A stretch of 16,361 nucleotides of DNA from NCBI GenBank assembly GCA_041484095.1, contig JBGPGW010000046.1, forward strand, positions 1 to 16,361, written 5' to 3'. The notes under the pieces were generated by a model that made no database searches, had not been told where the DNA came from, and worked only from the letters and a program-made list of their open reading frames with translations. Numbering within the stretch: position 1 is the first letter of the stretch; each line of letters begins with the position of its first letter. Below are positions 14,225 through 16,361 of this stretch, one piece after another. A program made the position numbers and the translations under genes. This stretch comes from JBGPGW01 sp041484095 (GTDB lineage: Bacteria; Pseudomonadota; Alphaproteobacteria; CADEGL01).

Positions 14225-15403
14225 GTGCGTTCGATTGCTGCCGCCTTCGTCTTGGCGGGAGGCATCGCGGCTTGTGCGCCGTCCCCATCAAGCACACCAT
14301 CGGCGGCGTCCGAGCCTTTTCTGGTTCCGGTCCAGTTCATGTCTTTGCCGGGTTGGGGCGATGATGCCCATGGCGAGGGATTAGCGGCTTTTCGCCGGTC
14401 TTGTTTGGTTCTGGAGTCCATGCCGGCTGATCGGCCGATCGGGCCGAACGGCATGGCAGGCCGCGCATCGGATTGGCAACCCGTCTGTGCGGCGGCGCGC
14501 AGCAGCGACGATCATGCTGCGAAGGCCTTCTTCGAGCAGCGCTTCCGCGCGTTCGCCGTCACGAATGGCAGCCAGAAGAGCGGCTTGTTCACGGGATATT
14601 ACGAGCCTGAGCTGCGCGGGACGCGCATCCGGAGCAATGCCTTTCCCGTGCCGCTCTATCGTCGCCCCCCCGATCTTGTGAGCGCCGATCCCGGCTCATC
14701 GATCGACGGCGGCGGTACGCAGCGCCCGGCAGGCCGAAAGGTTCAAGGCCGGATCGAGCCCTACCAGGATCGGGCCGCCATCGAATCGGGGGCGCTTGCA
14801 GGACAGAATCTCGAATTGCTCTGGGTGCAGGATCCGATCGAAGCCTATTTCCTCCAGGTCCAGGGCTCCGGCCGGATTCGTTTGGATGACGGGCGAATCC
14901 TTCGCGTGGGCTATGCCGGAGACAATGGCCAGCCCTATGTGTCGATCGGCCGCATCTTGATCGAGCGCGGCACGTTCACTGCCGCCGAACTGACCATGGA
15001 AACGCTGAAGACATGGCTTCGAAAGCACCCCGGCGAAGCACAGGCATTGATGCGGCAAAATCCGCGCTATGTGTTTTTCCGGATTCTCGACGGCGCGGGA
15101 CCGATCGGCGCAAGCGGCGTCGCCCTTACGCCGGGGCGGAGCCTCGCGATCGATCCCGGCCATCTCCCGCTCGGCGCGCCCTTGTGGCTCGACACGACGT
15201 GGCCGGGTGAGCCCGGGAAGGCCTTGCGCCGCCTCGTGGTTGCCCAGGACACGGGAGGGGCCATCAAAGGGGCCATTCGAGGAGACGTCTTCTGGGGTGC
15301 CGGCTCCGAGGCCGAGCGTCGGGCTGGAACGATGCGTGAAACCGGGCGCTATTACCTTTTGTTGCCGGAGAATGTAGCCCGCAGAATCTCACCCGCGAGC
15401 TAG
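14225..15403 (+). CDS. mltA: membrane-bound lytic murein transglycosylase A (lipoprotein)
   Basis: A 392-residue outer-membrane lipoprotein that cleaves the glycan strands of peptidoglycan with formation of 1,6-anhydro-muramic acid. From GTG 14225 the N-terminus reads as a lipoprotein signal peptide with lipobox I-A-A-C and Cys17 as the lipidated residue. The MltA domain contains LFTGYYEPEL at 121-130 and LQVQGSGRIRL around 210-220; the C-terminal 3D domain contains AIDPGHLPLGAPLWLDT (308-324) and AQDTGGAIKGAIRGDVFWG (340-358), which hold the catalytic aspartate. An in-frame GTG at 14177 would overlap the preceding gene by 44 bases and lengthen the signal peptide; GTG 14225, four bases after the preceding stop, is preferred. 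No clear Shine-Dalgarno is seen. Confidence 0.94.
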   Translation: MRSIAAAFVLAGGIAACAPSPSSTPSAASEPFLVPVQFMSLPGWGDDAHGEGLAAFRRSCLVLESMPADRPIGPNGMAGRASDWQPVCAAARSSDDHAAKAFFEQRFRAFAVTNGSQKSGLFTGYYEPELRGTRIRSNAFPVPLYRRPPDLVSADPGSSIDGGGTQRPAGRKVQGRIEPYQDRAAIESGALAGQNLELLWVQDPIEAYFLQVQGSGRIRLDDGRILRVGYAGDNGQPYVSIGRILIERGTFTAAELTMETLKTWLRKHPGEAQALMRQNPRYVFFRILDGAGPIGASGVALTPGRSLAIDPGHLPLGAPLWLDTTWPGEPGKALRRLVVAQDTGGAIKGAIRGDVFWGAGSEAERRAGTMRETGRYYLLLPENVARRISPAS

Positions 15404-15451
15404 CCTGGACTTGCTTTCGGCGCTATCCCCCCGCATTGTTACGCACGCGGC

Positions 15452-15468
15452 CCCGGACCCGTTCCGGG
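15452..15468 (+). other. hairpin between mltA and lutA
   Basis: CCCGGA (15452-15457) and TCCGGG (15463-15468) form a 6-base stem with a 5-base loop, 48 bases past the mltA stop. It is followed by AACAATAG and no U-tract, so it may only weakly terminate mltA transcription, or be a processing or chance structure. Confidence 0.35.
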
Positions 15469-15483
15469 AACAATAGTCAAATG

Positions 15484-15496
15484 AATCAAAGATTTA
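15484..15496 (+). promoter_or_regulatory. match to IHF binding consensus just upstream of lutA
   Basis: AATCAAAGATTTA fits WATCAANNNNTTR at every position. It ends one base before the lutA start codon and overlies where a Shine-Dalgarno would be; only AAAGA (15488-15492) could serve as a weak one. Binding would place IHF over the start of the lactate operon. A single consensus match can arise by chance. Confidence 0.35.
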
Positions 15497-15497
15497 T

Positions 15498-16277
15498 ATG
15501 AGCCCTGCGGGAACTAAACCGAAGGTCGGGCTGTTCGTGACCTGCCTTGTCGACCTGTTTCGGCCGAGCGTCGGCTTCGCGGCCGTCACGCTGCTTGAGC
15601 GGGCGGGCTGCGTCGTTGAAGTCCCCGCCGGCCAGACCTGCTGTGGTCAGCCGGCCCATAATTCGGGCGACGCGCCTGACACGCGGGCCATCGCAACCCA
15701 GGTCATCACGCTGTTCGAGCGCTATGACTACACCGTCGTGCCGTCTGGATCATGCGGCGGCATGATCAAGAAGCACTATCCCGCGTTGTTCGGCAACGAT
15801 CCCGCAATGCGGGCCAGAGCCGAGGCGCTCGCGGCGCGGACCTTCGAACTCGTGTCGTTTCTGAGGGACATTCTCGGGGTCGATCGCGTTGACGCACGCT
15901 TCGACGGCGCGGTGACATACCACGATTCGTGTTCGGGCTTGCGTGAGCTGGGCGTGAAAGACCAGCCGCGGCATCTGCTCCATTCGGTGTCGGGTCTGCG
16001 CATCGTCGAGGCGGCCGACACCGAGGCATGCTGTGGCTTCGGCGGGACGTTCTGCGTGAAGTATCCCGAGATTTCGGACCGCATGGTCCTGGACAAGGTG
16101 AACGCCCTTCGCGCGACGAACGCGGGCACGGTGCTCGCGGGCGATATGGGATGCCTCCTCAACATCGCGGGCAAGATGAGCCGGCAAGGCTGCGGGATGC
16201 GCGTGCGCCACGTGGCGGAGATCCTGGCCGGCATGGCCGATGATCCCGCAATCGGCGAGCCAGCCGGCAAGGATTGA
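15498..16277 (+). CDS. lutA: L-lactate utilisation Fe-S subunit LutA-like (two CCG domains)
   Basis: A 259-residue cytoplasmic protein with two cysteine-rich CCG domains, which in the LutABC complex bind iron-sulphur clusters and pass electrons during L-lactate oxidation to pyruvate. The first domain has Cys16 in VTCLVDLFRP, Cys48-Cys49 in QTCCGQPAHNSG, and Cys86 in GSCGGMI; the second has Cys145 in YHDSCSGLRELGV, Cys178-Cys179 in ACCGFGGTFCVKYPEIS, and Cys219 in GDMGCLLN. Length matches LutA/YkgE. ATG 15498 starts about 18 residues before the first CCG cysteine's motif ends, as usual. Directly followed by lutB after 4 bases, so this is the 5' end of a lutAB(C) operon. The homologous glycolate oxidase GlcF subunit is less likely because of the size and the lutB neighbour. 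Confidence 0.93.
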   Translation: MSPAGTKPKVGLFVTCLVDLFRPSVGFAAVTLLERAGCVVEVPAGQTCCGQPAHNSGDAPDTRAIATQVITLFERYDYTVVPSGSCGGMIKKHYPALFGNDPAMRARAEALAARTFELVSFLRDILGVDRVDARFDGAVTYHDSCSGLRELGVKDQPRHLLHSVSGLRIVEAADTEACCGFGGTFCVKYPEISDRMVLDKVNALRATNAGTVLAGDMGCLLNIAGKMSRQGCGMRVRHVAEILAGMADDPAIGEPAGKD

Positions 16278-16281
16278 TCCA

Positions 16282-16361
16282 GTGGACGTATCGAGCCCGT
16301 CCTTCAAGGAAAACGTCCGCGGAGCGCTCGGCAATCAGGGGCTGCAGAAGGCGCTCGCCCA
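16282..16361 (+). CDS. lutB: LutB-like iron-sulphur protein, 5' fragment cut by window end
   Basis: Only 26 codons are present. From GTG 16282 the protein begins MDVSSPSFKENVRGALGNQG, and the following residues L-Q-K-A-L-A match the N-terminus of LutB (SxxFKxNxxxALxxxxLQKAL), the large subunit with LUD and 4Fe-4S domains of the L-lactate oxidation complex. AAGGA at 16269-16273 lies 8 bases before the GTG. It begins four bases after the lutA stop, so the genes are co-transcribed. The call rests on this short segment plus gene order. Confidence 0.75.
   Translation, partial: MDVSSPSFKENVRGALGNQGLQKALA

Noticed and set aside
1..16361. tRNA, rRNA, CRISPR arrays, insertion sequences, prophage genes, defence systems
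   Set aside because: No cloverleaf-like segment, spaced direct repeats, transposase or integrase motifs, or terminal inverted repeats were seen; nearly all bases are explained by conserved chromosomal genes.

Overview
The window is a chromosomal segment of a high-GC alphaproteobacterium. The evidence is the gene order hemJ-hemH-hemE / kinase-pyrophosphorylase-maf-aroE-coaE-dnaQ / secB / Tim44-like / mltA, which is the gene neighbourhood that flanks the chromosome replication origin in Caulobacter, Rickettsia and many other alphaproteobacteria. The genus cannot be told from the sequence. All genes look like intact chromosomal genes; there is no insertion sequence, prophage, CRISPR array, tRNA or rRNA that I can see.

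Layout. Positions 2-3929 hold four plus-strand genes: the 3' part of a DUF255/YyaL-type thioredoxin-domain protein, an O6-methylguanine-DNA methyltransferase, a dienelactone hydrolase family protein and a quinone oxidoreductase of the MDR superfamily. They converge on rho across a strong intrinsic terminator (3941-3974). Positions 4005-8058 are a minus-strand block read hemE, hemH, hemJ, rho: three late haem-synthesis genes followed, after a 216-base gap with its own good promoter, by transcription terminator Rho. Positions 8059-8456 are non-coding and separate two divergent gene blocks. Positions 8457-12098 are a tightly packed plus-strand block: PPDK/PEP-synthase regulatory kinase, maf, aroE, coaE and dnaQ, several of which overlap by a few bases. 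secB and a histidine-phosphatase gene (12120-13259) run on the minus strand and converge on dnaQ. Then come the plus-strand Tim44-like gene, mltA, and the start of a lactate-utilisation operon (lutA complete, lutB cut off by the window end).

The most notable feature is the 398-base gap between hemE and the kinase gene. It is at the position of the known alphaproteobacterial oriC, sits at the switch point of gene direction, and contains an AT-rich patch with a 10-base perfect inverted repeat, a run of TAG-type triplets like DnaA-trios, and only degenerate DnaA-box-like sequences. I read it as the probable chromosome replication origin. Canonical neighbours are missing on both outer sides: mnmE-mnmG-rsmG-parAB does not follow rho, and smr does not follow mltA, so the classical cluster has been trimmed by rearrangement in this lineage. 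I found no sign of a novel defence, mobile or biosynthetic system.
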